From CAUJGP01 sp964612425 (GTDB lineage Bacteria > Bdellovibrionota > Bdellovibrionia > Bdellovibrionales > Bdellovibrionaceae), in NCBI GenBank assembly GCA_964612425.1, contig CAZTDX010000008.1:20155-84154 (forward strand): DNA of 64,000 bases, read 5' to 3'. Below are positions 18,754 to 28,600 of the stretch, in pieces. The position numbers and the translations under genes are program-made. The notes under the pieces were generated by a model that saw only the letters and a program-made list of their open reading frames with translations, was not told the DNA's origin and searched no databases. Each line of letters begins with the position of its first letter. Position 1 is the stretch's first letter.

Positions 18754-18830
18754 AGCACAATCCTCATAAATATCAATCAAACGATTGCGACATATTTTAT
18801 TGATGCACTATAGAGAAGAGATGTATTCCT

Positions 18831-19256
18831 TTATACTTTTGATTGTGACTTATCCTCATCCGTTAATGGGTCAAACTTAGTGTTAGCCCTAGAATCAGCT
18901 TTGGACGCTTTCTTTTCTTTATAGAAAGGTTTTTTTATCTGCACTCCTCTTTGTTCAATATCTTTGAGCGTTAATCTTTCACCTCTAAGGCTAGCGGCTT
19001 TTATTTCTCGCGCTGCAAATTGAATATATCTAAGCTCACTATAGAACTGCTCAGATAAACTCTTTTCCTGTACGCTAGAGAGGCGCTCGGCCATATTCTC
19101 GATCAACCAATTGATTAAATCCTTTCTGGATATAACAACGCCAGCTTTTGCTGACTCCACTTGTTTAATCCATAAATCAATTCGGCTCAGAGCGAGACTA
19201 TCAAGAGTGATACGATCAAAATGTCGTTTCCGTAATTTCTTTTTATTTTCACTCAT
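18831..19256 (-). CDS. putative relaxosome accessory DNA-binding protein
   Basis: 141 residues, basic N-terminus (KKKLRKRHFDRI) followed by a possible ribbon-helix-helix segment (ITLDSLALSRIDLWI) and helices. No family firmly recognised; position between relaxase and int/xis suggests an accessory factor at oriT. Overlaps the lipoprotein gene stop by one base. Confidence 0.5.
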   Translation of the reverse strand: MSENKKKLRKRHFDRITLDSLALSRIDLWIKQVESAKAGVVISRKDLINWLIENMAERLSSVQEKSLSEQFYSELRYIQFAAREIKAASLRGERLTLKDIEQRGVQIKKPFYKEKKASKADSRANTKFDPLTDEDKSQSKV

Positions 19257-19477
19257 TATTCACTCCAGGTTGCTTGTTTATCGATAAGATGAATGAAATG
19301 ACCTTCTTCAAAGCGATTTCCTTCAATCCTATCTGGTATCCAAATAGTTTTAACTTCAGCATTTCGTAACAAGGGGACTTTTGGTTCATTGGGTTTAGAT
19401 TGGGTTTTCTTAGAAGAAGTCGTACAACCCATGAGCAGTAAATAGCTGAAAATTGATAAATAAAAGAGCTTGGTCAT
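19256..19477 (-). CDS. VirB7/TraV-like small lipoprotein
   Basis: 73 residues with a lipobox LLLMGC (Cys18), so lipidated at the outer membrane. After a polar linker comes KTIWIPDRIEG...FIHLIDKQATW, reminiscent of VirB7/TraV-type outer-membrane core lipoproteins that partner VirB9 and VirB10. Confidence 0.6.
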   Translation of the reverse strand: MTKLFYLSIFSYLLLMGCTTSSKKTQSKPNEPKVPLLRNAEVKTIWIPDRIEGNRFEEGHFIHLIDKQATWSE

Positions 19478-19546
19478 AAAAGATGTCCTTTCTGAATTAA
19501 GTATGAGTTAGTTGATGCAATATTGGGTGCTATAGGGGGGTCTATT

Positions 19547-19574
19547 ACCAAATCGACAGATTTGTCGATTTGGT
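19547..19574. repeat. 12-bp perfect inverted repeat after the relaxase gene, oriT or terminator candidate
   Basis: ACCAAATCGACA / TGTCGATTTGGT, loop of 4, starting on the base next to the relaxase stop codon. Followed (minus strand) by AATAGACCCCCC. Either a terminator stem or the inverted repeat of an origin of transfer. Confidence 0.5.
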
Positions 19575-20450
19575 TTAAACTGTTAATTTGAAACAACAAA
19601 GTCTTTGATCCAAAATCTGTGTGGTTACAGGATACTTTTGAGTTACTTTAGGCATACTTTCGATAAACTGTAACCTATGCCTATTCAGGAATACGCCTAA
19701 TTCTGTACAAGCTGCGGGTCCACTAAAAAATTTTGCTTGCCATCCATATTTTAAAAAATCACTAAACAAAATAAAATTATGAATATCTCTGAATTCAGTT
19801 AAGTTGCCTTGAGCAGCACTTACAATCTTCTTTGCTAGATTTGCAGATTGAACAATCCAAATTACAGACTCAATTACTTTGTACCTATTATAGAAATTTC
19901 CATAACCAACATAATCTGAGAAGGCTTTACGATTAATTTCCACTTCAAGTGAAATCAGTGAGTTCGTTTTTAATTTTGGAAAATACCAATAGCCATCAGG
20001 ACGATGAGCCTTTGTCGGAGGCAGCCAGTCAAATAAGGTCTCATCTGCTTGACGCCTTAATTCTTGTTCTGTAAAAAAGGCGACATCATCTACAGTTCCC
20101 TTAGGAAGCCAATCTCCATACTGTGCTGCTAAAACATAAAGATCATGTTCAGGTGACTCAGTATCATATCCCTCTTCTTTGAGAAGAGGTAAGCTCTCAC
20201 GTATGGCCTTAAATCCATTTCGAGTTAAAGTCCATATTGCAAAACTTCTACTATTTACGAGCTTGCAATCAACAAGTCCTTTTTCTTTAAGTTTAAGCAT
20301 TCTTTGATAAGCTGTAAACTGTTTCCATTTATAGACTGGCTCAAATCGAATAAAGATAGCAGATGATGTGGCCACCTTCCAGCGCCAGAGGAAATTCAAA
20401 ATTGCTAACTCCTTATCAGGATTGATTCTTTGTGAGATTAGTTTTTTCAT
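19575..20450 (-). CDS. Replic_Relax-family relaxase/replication initiator
   Basis: 291 residues of the replication-relaxation (Replic_Relax) type: N-terminal winged helix (LAILNFLWRWKVATSSAIF), then HRPDGYWYF and SLEVEINRKAFSDY, which form the family's catalytic-like core. In other elements such proteins start rolling-circle transfer. Overlaps the coupling ATPase by 4 bp (translational coupling). Confidence 0.75.
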   Translation of the reverse strand: MKKLISQRINPDKELAILNFLWRWKVATSSAIFIRFEPVYKWKQFTAYQRMLKLKEKGLVDCKLVNSRSFAIWTLTRNGFKAIRESLPLLKEEGYDTESPEHDLYVLAAQYGDWLPKGTVDDVAFFTEQELRRQADETLFDWLPPTKAHRPDGYWYFPKLKTNSLISLEVEINRKAFSDYVGYGNFYNRYKVIESVIWIVQSANLAKKIVSAAQGNLTEFRDIHNFILFSDFLKYGWQAKFFSGPAACTELGVFLNRHRLQFIESMPKVTQKYPVTTQILDQRLCCFKLTV

Positions 20451-21880
20451 GTATCCACTCCTTTTTCTATAGATGAATTCTCCATATTTGAATTGGAAGG
20501 AGAAGGTGTGACATCACGCTTATGTGGTTCGACTTTGGCAAGTTTGAAAGGTTTTAGAAGTTCTCTTAATCTTTCATCATCTAGTTGTGGAACTTGAATT
20601 TCCAGTAATTCGGGTCCATTTCTAAAAATAGCGCGACCCTTAATATCAGGTAAATCTGCCGCTCTGACGCTATCTAGTATTGTCATGCTTGCAGCATTGT
20701 CTGGCATGTGAAAACAAACACGACCTTGAAGATTTGCCTTAATTGATCCATCGATAATATTTACGTCGGGTCTTTGAGTTGCAATGATTATATTTATTCC
20801 AACAGCTCTTCCTTGGGCCGTTAATGTTGAAACAATTCCTCGGGCTTGTGCTACATCACCGGAAGTCATCGTTGGACCCGCGAGAAAAATCTGAGCAGCT
20901 TCGTCAATGATAACGATTTTTCTTTTTAAAATTTCTTTAGAATTTTTTTGATCCTCGGAAAGTATTTTATTATTATATTCGATTATATTTTTACAATCAG
21001 TCTTATAAATTTTATCTCCGCGCTCTTTCAGTTCAGCTTCAATTTCAATCAGGGATTGAAGGGCCTCTTGATTTGTTTTATGGATAATCATCCGTGGTAG
21101 GTCTTTAAATTCAATTGATTCAAGACCAAACTTCAAATCAATAAGAATAAATTCTGCATTTTTATTATTTAGATACAAAGTCGCTAAGACTTGCTTTAAA
21201 AAAGTTGATTTACCAGAATTACTTGTTCCCGCTACTAATAAATGAGGCACATCGATTAAATCAATTGTCTTAACACCAGATCTAGTATTACCAACGATAA
21301 ATGAAAAATTTTTCTTTCCAAATGGAGAGTTTAAATCAATGATATTGGGAAAGTCTTCTTCTGAATAGAAAATTTTAATGACATTATTGAGTTTATTTTC
21401 TTCAATCTTGTCAATGTATCGAAAAAATCCAGACTCTAGTTTTTCTTTTGAACTTATAAATGTAGAAAGAGGTACTCTATTTGAGTTCAAAGTCATGACT
21501 CTACAATTTTCATCAATTTCACGATCTGATACAAAAGAAGGTAGACGTCCTGATATTGTCCTAAGTCCGGCATTTTCAAAGGTTTCAGTAAGATTATCCA
21601 AAAAATTTTTAAGGAGTCTATAGCGCCATCCTGCCCAACCTAAATACAAAAAGAGTATAAAAAGAAGGAATAGGGCCTTTGTTAATTTAGGGAATAAAAG
21701 AATTAAAAACATTTTAGATTGAAAATACCAAATTGAAATTGCCAGAGCAAAAATACTAATATAATGGTGAGGGATAATGCCTTTATCTATTCCTCTCCAA
21801 AGCTCACGTAAAATGGAACCGAGTGTTTTTGTACGGTTTATAGCTGTTTCGAGATCAACTTTACTTTTTTTATTTACCAT
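20447..21880 (-). CDS. FtsK/SpoIIIE-type coupling ATPase
   Basis: 477 residues. Two N-terminal membrane helices (about 40-85), then a P-loop domain with Walker A GTSNSGKST (about 218-226), Walker B IVIIDEAA and a motif NIIIATQRPDV typical of FtsK/TcpA-type DNA pumps rather than VirD4/TraG. Delivers the relaxase-DNA complex to the secretion channel. Confidence 0.85.
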   Translation of the reverse strand: MVNKKSKVDLETAINRTKTLGSILRELWRGIDKGIIPHHYISIFALAISIWYFQSKMFLILLFPKLTKALFLLFILFLYLGWAGWRYRLLKNFLDNLTETFENAGLRTISGRLPSFVSDREIDENCRVMTLNSNRVPLSTFISSKEKLESGFFRYIDKIEENKLNNVIKIFYSEEDFPNIIDLNSPFGKKNFSFIVGNTRSGVKTIDLIDVPHLLVAGTSNSGKSTFLKQVLATLYLNNKNAEFILIDLKFGLESIEFKDLPRMIIHKTNQEALQSLIEIEAELKERGDKIYKTDCKNIIEYNNKILSEDQKNSKEILKRKIVIIDEAAQIFLAGPTMTSGDVAQARGIVSTLTAQGRAVGINIIIATQRPDVNIIDGSIKANLQGRVCFHMPDNAASMTILDSVRAADLPDIKGRAIFRNGPELLEIQVPQLDDERLRELLKPFKLAKVEPHKRDVTPSPSNSNMENSSIEKGVDT

Positions 21881-22781
21881 TTAATCCACCACCATTATCA
21901 GTAAAAATAATAATGACTTCAGTTCCAGCTCTTATTTCAATTTTTGGACCTTCATTTTTATAATCTGAAACTACGGTATTTGATTCTTCGAGTGCTGCTT
22001 TTGCTGTGCCGTGAAGAATTGCATTACGCATAGTGGGTTTAGTCACCATCACTCCTTGTTCCCCATGGTTTTCTTGAAGCGCTTCTGAAGCTCCAGCTAA
22101 AAAATTCAAGCCTGCTCCAATAGCAATACGTTCTCCATGAGTGGACCAAAATGAACCTTTAAGGCCAATGGATTTATCGCTTGCATCAGCAATTTCAGCA
22201 TCAATAGAGGAAACAGTGGAATCTTCATTAACAGCCTTATTGAAGTGAACAAAGAGTTTATCATTATTTGTAGTTCCGACACCGAGAAGTATCGTACCCG
22301 ATGATAGAAAGGACTCACCTGAAACAATTACATCTTCTTTTAATCTGACTTTTACTAAACCATTAGACGCACTACTTGTAAGTACTCCTTTTACTTCTGT
22401 TCCAGGAGGCACACTTATTTTAATAGAACGCAAAATTAACTTAGGTCCGATAAGTCTAACTTGCCCTTTTCTTTGCTGTTGGCGATTGGCTTTGAATCGT
22501 CTTTCATCTTCAACCCTATTGTAAACTTGGGCTGATAGACTTGGCTGCTCACCAGAAACAGTTGGCGGTGGTCCCATGGGAGATTTGTCAGTGCTTGTCT
22601 CAATTGACTCAGGGCTCTTTTTAAATAAAATAAGGACTATTGAGAGTAAAACAGTAGTAATCCCAATACTTTTCAATAATGGTTTAATTCGCTCTTGGTT
22701 TTGAATATACTTAAGACTTTCATCAATAGTTCTTCGACCCTCCCCATAAGAGGCAAGTTCTACATTTTTCTTTTCACTCAT
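21870..22781 (-). CDS. VirB10/TrbI/TraB-like channel scaffold
   Basis: 303 residues: short cytosolic N-terminus, one membrane helix (about 36-54), proline-containing linker, and a C-terminal beta domain with VPPGTEVKGVLTSS, GTILLGVGTT and EIRAGTEVIIIF as in VirB10/TraB. Spans inner and outer membranes. Overlaps both neighbours by 4-11 bp. Confidence 0.82.
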   Translation of the reverse strand: MSEKKNVELASYGEGRRTIDESLKYIQNQERIKPLLKSIGITTVLLSIVLILFKKSPESIETSTDKSPMGPPPTVSGEQPSLSAQVYNRVEDERRFKANRQQQRKGQVRLIGPKLILRSIKISVPPGTEVKGVLTSSASNGLVKVRLKEDVIVSGESFLSSGTILLGVGTTNNDKLFVHFNKAVNEDSTVSSIDAEIADASDKSIGLKGSFWSTHGERIAIGAGLNFLAGASEALQENHGEQGVMVTKPTMRNAILHGTAKAALEESNTVVSDYKNEGPKIEIRAGTEVIIIFTDNGGGLNGK

Positions 22782-23176
22782 TTTTTCTCCGATTTTACTT
22801 TTTTCTCCAAAGCATCGCGGACTTGAATCACGGAACTCCCCGAAGAAGTAGAGGCAACAAGGTCAAAAGCAAAACGCCGACCCAGTAAATAAACAAAAAG
22901 ATTGGATCTGGCATTAACACTCAAAGGAGAAATCGCTAAATCATTTTCTACATATTCAATGCCAAAAGATCCATTGCGTCCGAGAATGACCTTTGATGGC
23001 TTTGTGGGAAAACTTAAAACAGTTCCCCTGATAGAAACAGATATTTTTCCAACACTTTCCTCTGAAAGTCGCACGATCTTAACCTCCTGTGCGGAGGCCG
23101 TTGGGATAAGTATACTGCTGAATATCAGAACAATAAAAACTATTAAAATACCTTGAAGAAAACTATTTGCTTTCAT
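22778..23176 (-). CDS. VirB9/TraK N-domain-like periplasmic protein
   Basis: 132 residues from ATG 23176 (GAGGGAG upstream). Signal peptide ending near TASAQE, then a beta-rich domain (ILGRNGSFGIEYVENDLAISPL, NLFVYLLGRRFAFDLV). It looks like the N-terminal half of VirB9/TraK only. Placed between VirB8-like and VirB10-like genes as expected. Confidence 0.65.
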   Translation of the reverse strand: MKANSFLQGILIVFIVLIFSSILIPTASAQEVKIVRLSEESVGKISVSIRGTVLSFPTKPSKVILGRNGSFGIEYVENDLAISPLSVNARSNLFVYLLGRRFAFDLVASTSSGSSVIQVRDALEKKVKSEKK

Positions 23177-23714
23177 TTTTAACTCCCTCTTGATTTTGAA
23201 TGGAGACATTAAAAAGAATAAGTCCATAAGGATTTGCCTCTGATCGTGAGGTACGCTGAATTTTTAAAGTTAATGGAAAAGGAAGAGCTGATCTTAAATT
23301 ACCCATAGCTAAAATTCTGTCAGTGTCTGCAAAAAATGAATCCTCTTTCCTCGTAATGGAATTCACAATAATTTTTTGACGTACGGTTCTTTTCTTCATT
23401 TCATTTTGTTCTGTAGTTTTGCTTGCTAATTCTTCAATTGAGAGGTAGTCGTTTTGTGCTAAGTTATCGGCATCAAATCTTTGAGATAGAGCTTCTTTTA
23501 TAAATCGCTCATATTCTAGTTTTGTTGGCTCTTGACTAGTTGTTAAAGACTTAACAGAAGAATAACAGGAACGCTCAATGATGAGTGGATCTTTAAAAGC
23601 AAATTTGAGTGAAATAAGTAGTGCTACAAGACCACTAGTGGTAACTCCTAAAATAGCAACACGAAGAACACTGTTTTGACTAGCAATATTAGCCCAGGCT
23701 TGAGGAAATCTCAT
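23163..23714 (-). CDS. VirB8/TraE-like inner-membrane protein
   Basis: 183 residues with one N-terminal membrane helix (about 17-37) and a periplasmic domain. Sequence similarity is weak; size, topology and gene order (between VirB6-like and VirB9-like) support the call. Confidence 0.6.
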   Translation of the reverse strand: MRFPQAWANIASQNSVLRVAILGVTTSGLVALLISLKFAFKDPLIIERSCYSSVKSLTTSQEPTKLEYERFIKEALSQRFDADNLAQNDYLSIEELASKTTEQNEMKKRTVRQKIIVNSITRKEDSFFADTDRILAMGNLRSALPFPLTLKIQRTSRSEANPYGLILFNVSIQNQEGVKNESK

Positions 23715-24724
23715 ATGTTTTTATCCTTTCTTGATTTTTCTTTATCTAATTTAGCTTGAAGCCATGGTGGCGGAGCTTTAGACGGTGGTGCATCGTTTGT
23801 TCGATTAGGAGCAGTTTTTGTTTTAGAAGAATTAGTGCTTCTATAATTGTAAGTGGGCTCATTTACTTTTGAGGTGAAGGTCTCTTTTTGTGTTTTCTCA
23901 AAGCCAATCGGGGTATGTTTAATGCCTGCTGAAATCGTCTTGCGACTTAATTTTGAAGCAATAGCTCCTGGTGTGAATGCTGCTGCACCAGCCGCCATTC
24001 CCATTGCAGTTGTTGCTACTGAAGTGAGTCCCTTTGATGTCATGGCGCTCACAACAAATGGAGTAAACAATAAAGATAGTGCCAATATAATATTAAGTGA
24101 AATCACTGTTAAAAAATTTACATCCGTCTTATTAATTTCTGATAAGGCAAGACTCCATAGTAAGGCCGCAAGAGTTGCCCAGATAATTTTCCAAGCACAA
24201 ACTTCAATAAGAGCACGATACAATCCCTTCGTAATTTGGGAGGTTGAAGGGATCACAAAAAATACAATTAATAGAGGTGAAAAGACATAGAGAATCAGCC
24301 AAACAAAAATCACTCCCGCATTAGCAATGAAAACAGAAATATAAAGTAAGAAAAATGTGATAAAAGAAAAACCAAGAATTAAAGTATCCTTTACTGACAT
24401 CCATGACCAAGTGAGATCTTTTAATTTATCTCCCATTCTATCCAGCACATGATGAAGTTCATTAAAACCTCCTATTTTAGCTGTTAGAGCGTCGGTAAAA
24501 TCTGCCAATGCATTGGTGAACTCAGGATAAGTATGCAATAAGAATGCTGCAATAAGGATTCTACCCAATAGTTGTGGTGTCCAACCCAATCCTCCAATTG
24601 GCATTGATAAAAACTCAGCTAAAACAGCAATCAATAATAACACTATTGCCATTCCATAGAAGATGGATTCAAATATAGCGTGGATATTTCTGGCTTCTTG
24701 TGATAAAAAATTTAAATCAATCAT
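23711..24724 (-). CDS. VirB6/TrbL-like polytopic membrane protein
   Basis: 337 residues, about six to seven membrane helices between residues 20 and 270, then a hydrophilic proline-rich tail (PSKAPPPWLQ). TrbL/VirB6 forms the inner-membrane pore platform. Overlaps neighbours by 1-4 bp. Confidence 0.78.
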   Translation of the reverse strand: MIDLNFLSQEARNIHAIFESIFYGMAIVLLLIAVLAEFLSMPIGGLGWTPQLLGRILIAAFLLHTYPEFTNALADFTDALTAKIGGFNELHHVLDRMGDKLKDLTWSWMSVKDTLILGFSFITFFLLYISVFIANAGVIFVWLILYVFSPLLIVFFVIPSTSQITKGLYRALIEVCAWKIIWATLAALLWSLALSEINKTDVNFLTVISLNIILALSLLFTPFVVSAMTSKGLTSVATTAMGMAAGAAAFTPGAIASKLSRKTISAGIKHTPIGFEKTQKETFTSKVNEPTYNYRSTNSSKTKTAPNRTNDAPPSKAPPPWLQAKLDKEKSRKDKNI

Positions 24725-25407
24725 TATAATCTCGGCAGTCGAAAAGAAACGTCTTGTGATTTCATCGAGGCACTTAATGTATTAGAGCTTTCAATTTGTT
24801 TTTTTGTTGCTTCTTTTTCTTTATAGTTTTGAATGGCAAGGGAGTGAGCTTGGATTTTCAGTCCCGTAGCGTGTGTTCTAAGCGTTTGGTTTAAAACATT
24901 CAACATGACTCCAAGACTTTGAGCCGTGAGCTTCTGGGCTCCGCCAGGTGATACCGCATGACTAAATCTCTTAATTTCTTCACCGATCTCATCAACATCT
25001 TTTGTGTATTTATAAATTGAATTATTGAGAGTGATGGCTTCAGCAATATTTTGATCTGTGTCTTTTTGAATTTTTGCTTCAGGAGATGGTGCGACTCCTC
25101 CATAAAGCTCTTGAATCCCACGTAATGCTCGATCCATCCTATCCCACTCTTTAAATAGGCCCGGATCAGCATTGGGGTATACCGTTCGAATGAGTATGAG
25201 CGAATCATTGATTCCTCGATTAATATTACGCAAAAGATCGAGAGAATCCTGACCTTCTCTGTAAATTTGTTTTAGTTGGTAGAGCTGCTGAATTGCTTGT
25301 GCTAAAATTTGCGTGAGAACAGCAACATCACCGCCAAAAAAATCAGAACGAGCTTCCATAGAAAAAATGAGAATAAACCCAATGAATAATTTAGATATTT
25401 TTTTCAT
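24724..25407 (-). CDS. VirB5/TrbJ-like protein
   Basis: 227 residues from ATG 25407 (KKISKLF signal peptide, cleavage near MEARSD). Mature protein is helical with VLTQILAQAIQQLYQLKQIY at its N-terminus, typical of TrbJ/VirB5 pilus-tip-like proteins. Overlaps the VirB4 gene end by 17 bp. Confidence 0.78.
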   Translation of the reverse strand: MKKISKLFIGFILIFSMEARSDFFGGDVAVLTQILAQAIQQLYQLKQIYREGQDSLDLLRNINRGINDSLILIRTVYPNADPGLFKEWDRMDRALRGIQELYGGVAPSPEAKIQKDTDQNIAEAITLNNSIYKYTKDVDEIGEEIKRFSHAVSPGGAQKLTAQSLGVMLNVLNQTLRTHATGLKIQAHSLAIQNYKEKEATKKQIESSNTLSASMKSQDVSFRLPRL

Positions 25408-27820
25408 TTTGACCCCTTTGACTGTCACTAACTCCAAAAGGATATAGAGAAGCCATTTCTTTTAGTCTTTCAAAGTTTGAAGTTTGACGATCTGAACTAT
25501 TGTATTCTTCAAGTTTCACAAGATCTTTTGGATCTGTGGTGGCAATCCAGTATTCAATCGGCGTGCTTTCAATTAAAACTTGTGATCTATTGTTTTGAGC
25601 CATCAAGAAAGCTTGGGAATAGCGTCCCTTTTCTTGATGAAGAGATTTAATAATCTCAATTTCATTATCATTGAGACTAAGAGTTTCTTTCATTTTCTTA
25701 AGATCAACTTGCCCCTGAGGCAGTAACCACTTGATTGAACAATTAGCTAAAAGTGCACTTGATATTTTAGATTTTGCAAAATCGTCAATATCTTGTGAAA
25801 TAGCTATGGCAGAAGCATTGTATTTTCTAAAAGTTCTATAGACACCTTCGATAAAAACAATGCCTGATTCATTTTTTAATAACTTCCAACACTCATCAAA
25901 AATTAGAAATTTCTTTGTTGATCTATCCTTTTGAACTTCTCTCCAAACAAGATCAGTAATAATAAAAAGACATACGGCCTGTAAATCGGGATAGTTTTCA
26001 AGTCCCTTTAAATCAAAGGCAACGACTGAGCTATTTAATTCAATTGAAGTCTCTTTATCTAAGAACTTTCCAAAAAGTGAATCTCCACACCAAGGATTTA
26101 AAATTTTTCCGTACCGTTTAAGATTCTGATCTTCATTCTCCATGAGTACATCTCGCAAATGAGATAAAATCGGCTTTTTATGTCGGCGGTACACCTCTGT
26201 TATAGCTTTTTCTAATTCAGCCTTTTCTAATTTTGGAATTCCTATTTCGTGATCCTCTTTGATCATAAGCTCAACTAATCCTAATAAAAATTTTATTTTC
26301 TCTGGTGGTACAGGTAGACTAGAATCTATAAGATCAAAGGGATTGATGGAGATATTAGTATCGGCGCCAAGTGGAATATACTGACCGTTAAGATTTTCAC
26401 ATAGTTTTTTATATGATCCCCCAATATCAACAAAAAAAGCTTTTGGTTTTTCCTTCAGCATTTGCATTAAAAGAAGATTGCAGAGATAGGATTTACCCGA
26501 ACCAGATCCACCCGAAATAAGTTGATTAGAGTTAGTTAAACCACCATCAAATGGATCAAATTTCAACAGTGTGCTGGCTGTTGTTCGCATCAAAATGCTT
26601 GCTCGATCACACCCACCCCATGGTCCATAGATGGGTAACATGTCAGCAAGATTGGACGTTTTAATTTTTTTAGTTCTTTCTTTGATTCTACAGTTAGGAA
26701 TAGCTAAATCAGAGAAAAGTCCATAGGCAGCAATTGTCTCAACCATAGCCTCCGCACCTGCTAAGGATCGTATGACAGTCAATGATTCATTTATTTTCTG
26801 CTCAAGTTCTTCCTCGGAATCGCTTCTGAGAAGAACATTACAAGCCATGTTAAATACCTTTTCTCCTGAAGAGATGAGTTGCTCTATGAGTGATTCCAAA
26901 TCTTGCAGCTTAGCTTCAGATTCTATATCTGAAGCTCCGGCTTGCTTTCCTCTTGCTAATGAAAATGCAACTCGTCTTTGGGTTTTAAGCATATCAAGTT
27001 CTTTTGTTTGATCGGGAATATGAATGCTAAAAAATAATCTACTCCCAAAAGGTAAGCTTTGGAGTAGGGACCCTAAACAGGAGTTGGTTGTTTCGGGCAA
27101 TAACTTGAGGGATAACAAACGGTGGTGGTGACTTCCAATTATAAATCCTTTAGGCTGGATAAGAACGTCAGATAGAGTGATTGAATTTTTAATATCTTCT
27201 GGATTGTATAGAGTTTGCTCTTCTTTTCGATCTGGATTCCATTGCTTATACATTAATAGAGCTACTTCACTAGAACTAAGAGTGCGGTTCGAGATACCCT
27301 GACCGCTAAGGCCAGAACTTAAATCAGAAAGTAAGCGTTCCGCTATTTTAACTTCCCGCTGAAAACGATTTTCAGCAATCTCAGGGTATTTTTTTGTTTG
27401 TAGCGTTAAGCGAGGCCTATCCATTAATCCTTGCAAAAAAGGTCTGCGAACGAAAAGATAGAAGTCGTATCGAGGAACTAAGCCCTCCTTATCCATTCGT
27501 GAAAACATAAAACTTCTTTGATCTGTCAGTAATTTTGCTACATCGTTGCATGATTGATCAGCAATCTTTTTAAATTCATTTATGGCTTTCTCATTACCAG
27601 CATTGATATCAACCACCAATTGCAAGTCGAGGTTACTTGGTAAGCCATTTAAAAAATGGATGATGGAACTAGCAATAGCGTTTTTATCATCATCTGATTT
27701 GCAAAACACATCTAAGGGAGAAAGTTTCATTCCAAATCCAATGGAGCCATCATCAAAAACAATAAAGTTTTTCTCAAATCCCCACACTCTTATTTCGTCA
27801 CTCAAAATATCACTTTTCAT
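25391..27820 (-). CDS. VirB4/TraC-type conjugation ATPase
   Basis: 809 residues. Central P-loop GGSGSGKSYLC (about 435-445), Walker B KKFLIFDECWKLL, and SAIAISQDIDDFAKS. N-terminal half carries the TraC-type domain (GFGMKLSPLDVF). Largest motor of the type IV channel; assembles pilus and powers transfer. Confidence 0.92.
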   Translation of the reverse strand: MKSDILSDEIRVWGFEKNFIVFDDGSIGFGMKLSPLDVFCKSDDDKNAIASSIIHFLNGLPSNLDLQLVVDINAGNEKAINEFKKIADQSCNDVAKLLTDQRSFMFSRMDKEGLVPRYDFYLFVRRPFLQGLMDRPRLTLQTKKYPEIAENRFQREVKIAERLLSDLSSGLSGQGISNRTLSSSEVALLMYKQWNPDRKEEQTLYNPEDIKNSITLSDVLIQPKGFIIGSHHHRLLSLKLLPETTNSCLGSLLQSLPFGSRLFFSIHIPDQTKELDMLKTQRRVAFSLARGKQAGASDIESEAKLQDLESLIEQLISSGEKVFNMACNVLLRSDSEEELEQKINESLTVIRSLAGAEAMVETIAAYGLFSDLAIPNCRIKERTKKIKTSNLADMLPIYGPWGGCDRASILMRTTASTLLKFDPFDGGLTNSNQLISGGSGSGKSYLCNLLLMQMLKEKPKAFFVDIGGSYKKLCENLNGQYIPLGADTNISINPFDLIDSSLPVPPEKIKFLLGLVELMIKEDHEIGIPKLEKAELEKAITEVYRRHKKPILSHLRDVLMENEDQNLKRYGKILNPWCGDSLFGKFLDKETSIELNSSVVAFDLKGLENYPDLQAVCLFIITDLVWREVQKDRSTKKFLIFDECWKLLKNESGIVFIEGVYRTFRKYNASAIAISQDIDDFAKSKISSALLANCSIKWLLPQGQVDLKKMKETLSLNDNEIEIIKSLHQEKGRYSQAFLMAQNNRSQVLIESTPIEYWIATTDPKDLVKLEEYNSSDRQTSNFERLKEMASLYPFGVSDSQRGQNEKNI

Positions 27821-27824
27821 TTAC

Positions 27825-28142
27825 TTAAGCCTTTCTCAAATACTTTGGCAGTTCACAGAAGGTACTGGATTCAGGGAATGCTCTGACATATTTAGGACGG
27901 AGCCAGTATTGAATTTGATGTAGTAAATAATTATCGGGCTTTCCATGTTTTCCAATTCTAATAATTAATGCCAAGACTGTTGCTGGACCCCAAACGATAA
28001 ATATTTTCCATCTAAGATCGCCAAATAAAAAATTGAGCAATGATAAAAAACTTAAAATTATTAATAAATCAGGAATTTCATAGCCCATAAACTTTAGTTT
28101 TTTATCAAGGCACTGGCTTACAGGTGTTATTTTTAAACTCAT
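27825..28142 (-). CDS. VirB3/TraL-like small membrane protein
   Basis: 105 residues with a short cytosolic N-terminus, two membrane helices (about 23-58) and the IGKHGKPDNYLLHQIQYW stretch of TraL-type proteins. Directly upstream of VirB4, 4 bp apart, as usual. Confidence 0.75.
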   Translation of the reverse strand: MSLKITPVSQCLDKKLKFMGYEIPDLLIILSFLSLLNFLFGDLRWKIFIVWGPATVLALIIRIGKHGKPDNYLLHQIQYWLRPKYVRAFPESSTFCELPKYLRKA

Positions 28143-28159
28143 AAAGCTCCTTAATTAAT

Positions 28160-28225
28160 GAGCCAGAGTAATAGTCGGCTCAGTTCTCACAGTTATCAAA
28201 TTTCTATGACTAAATACTCTGGCTC
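28160..28225 (-). repeat. long-range hairpin between pilin and VirB3 genes
   Basis: GAGCCAGAGTA (28160-28170) pairs with TACTCTGGCTC (28215-28225), 44-base loop. It could be an attenuator or stabilise the pilin message relative to downstream genes. Confidence 0.4.
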
Positions 28226-28241
28226 TGAGGCATATTTAATT

Positions 28242-28517
28242 CTAGTGAATCAATGTTCGTACAAAATCTATGATGGCAGGTCCACCAAAACCAATAGCAG
28301 CACCGATGAGCGCAAGTTTAAGGTGTTGAGTTGCATTGGGACTACCCATAAAAAATGAAATTGCAGCAAACCCTAAACCCAACATTCCACCGAGTGGCAA
28401 AACTGTACCGATTAGTTTTGTTTGCACTGCCATTAAACTTGATTCAACGCTGGCTCCTGCACAAAGTGGAAGTAGACCAACTAAAATTGCGATTCCATAT
28501 TTATTAAAACTGCTCAT
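28242..28517 (-). CDS. VirB2/TrbC-type pilin
   Basis: 91 residues: signal peptide to about residue 22, then two hydrophobic helices separated by a short polar loop (MGSPNATQHLK), the VirB2/TrbC layout. Major subunit of the conjugative pilus. Confidence 0.78.
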   Translation of the reverse strand: MSSFNKYGIAILVGLLPLCAGASVESSLMAVQTKLIGTVLPLGGMLGLGFAAISFFMGSPNATQHLKLALIGAAIGFGGPAIIDFVRTLIH

Positions 28518-28600
28518 TATTTTCCCCTTACAAAAATTGTATTTAAAATAATGGTTTCAAATTTATTTGATTCAACATTTTTTAATTTTATTTTAAATAT

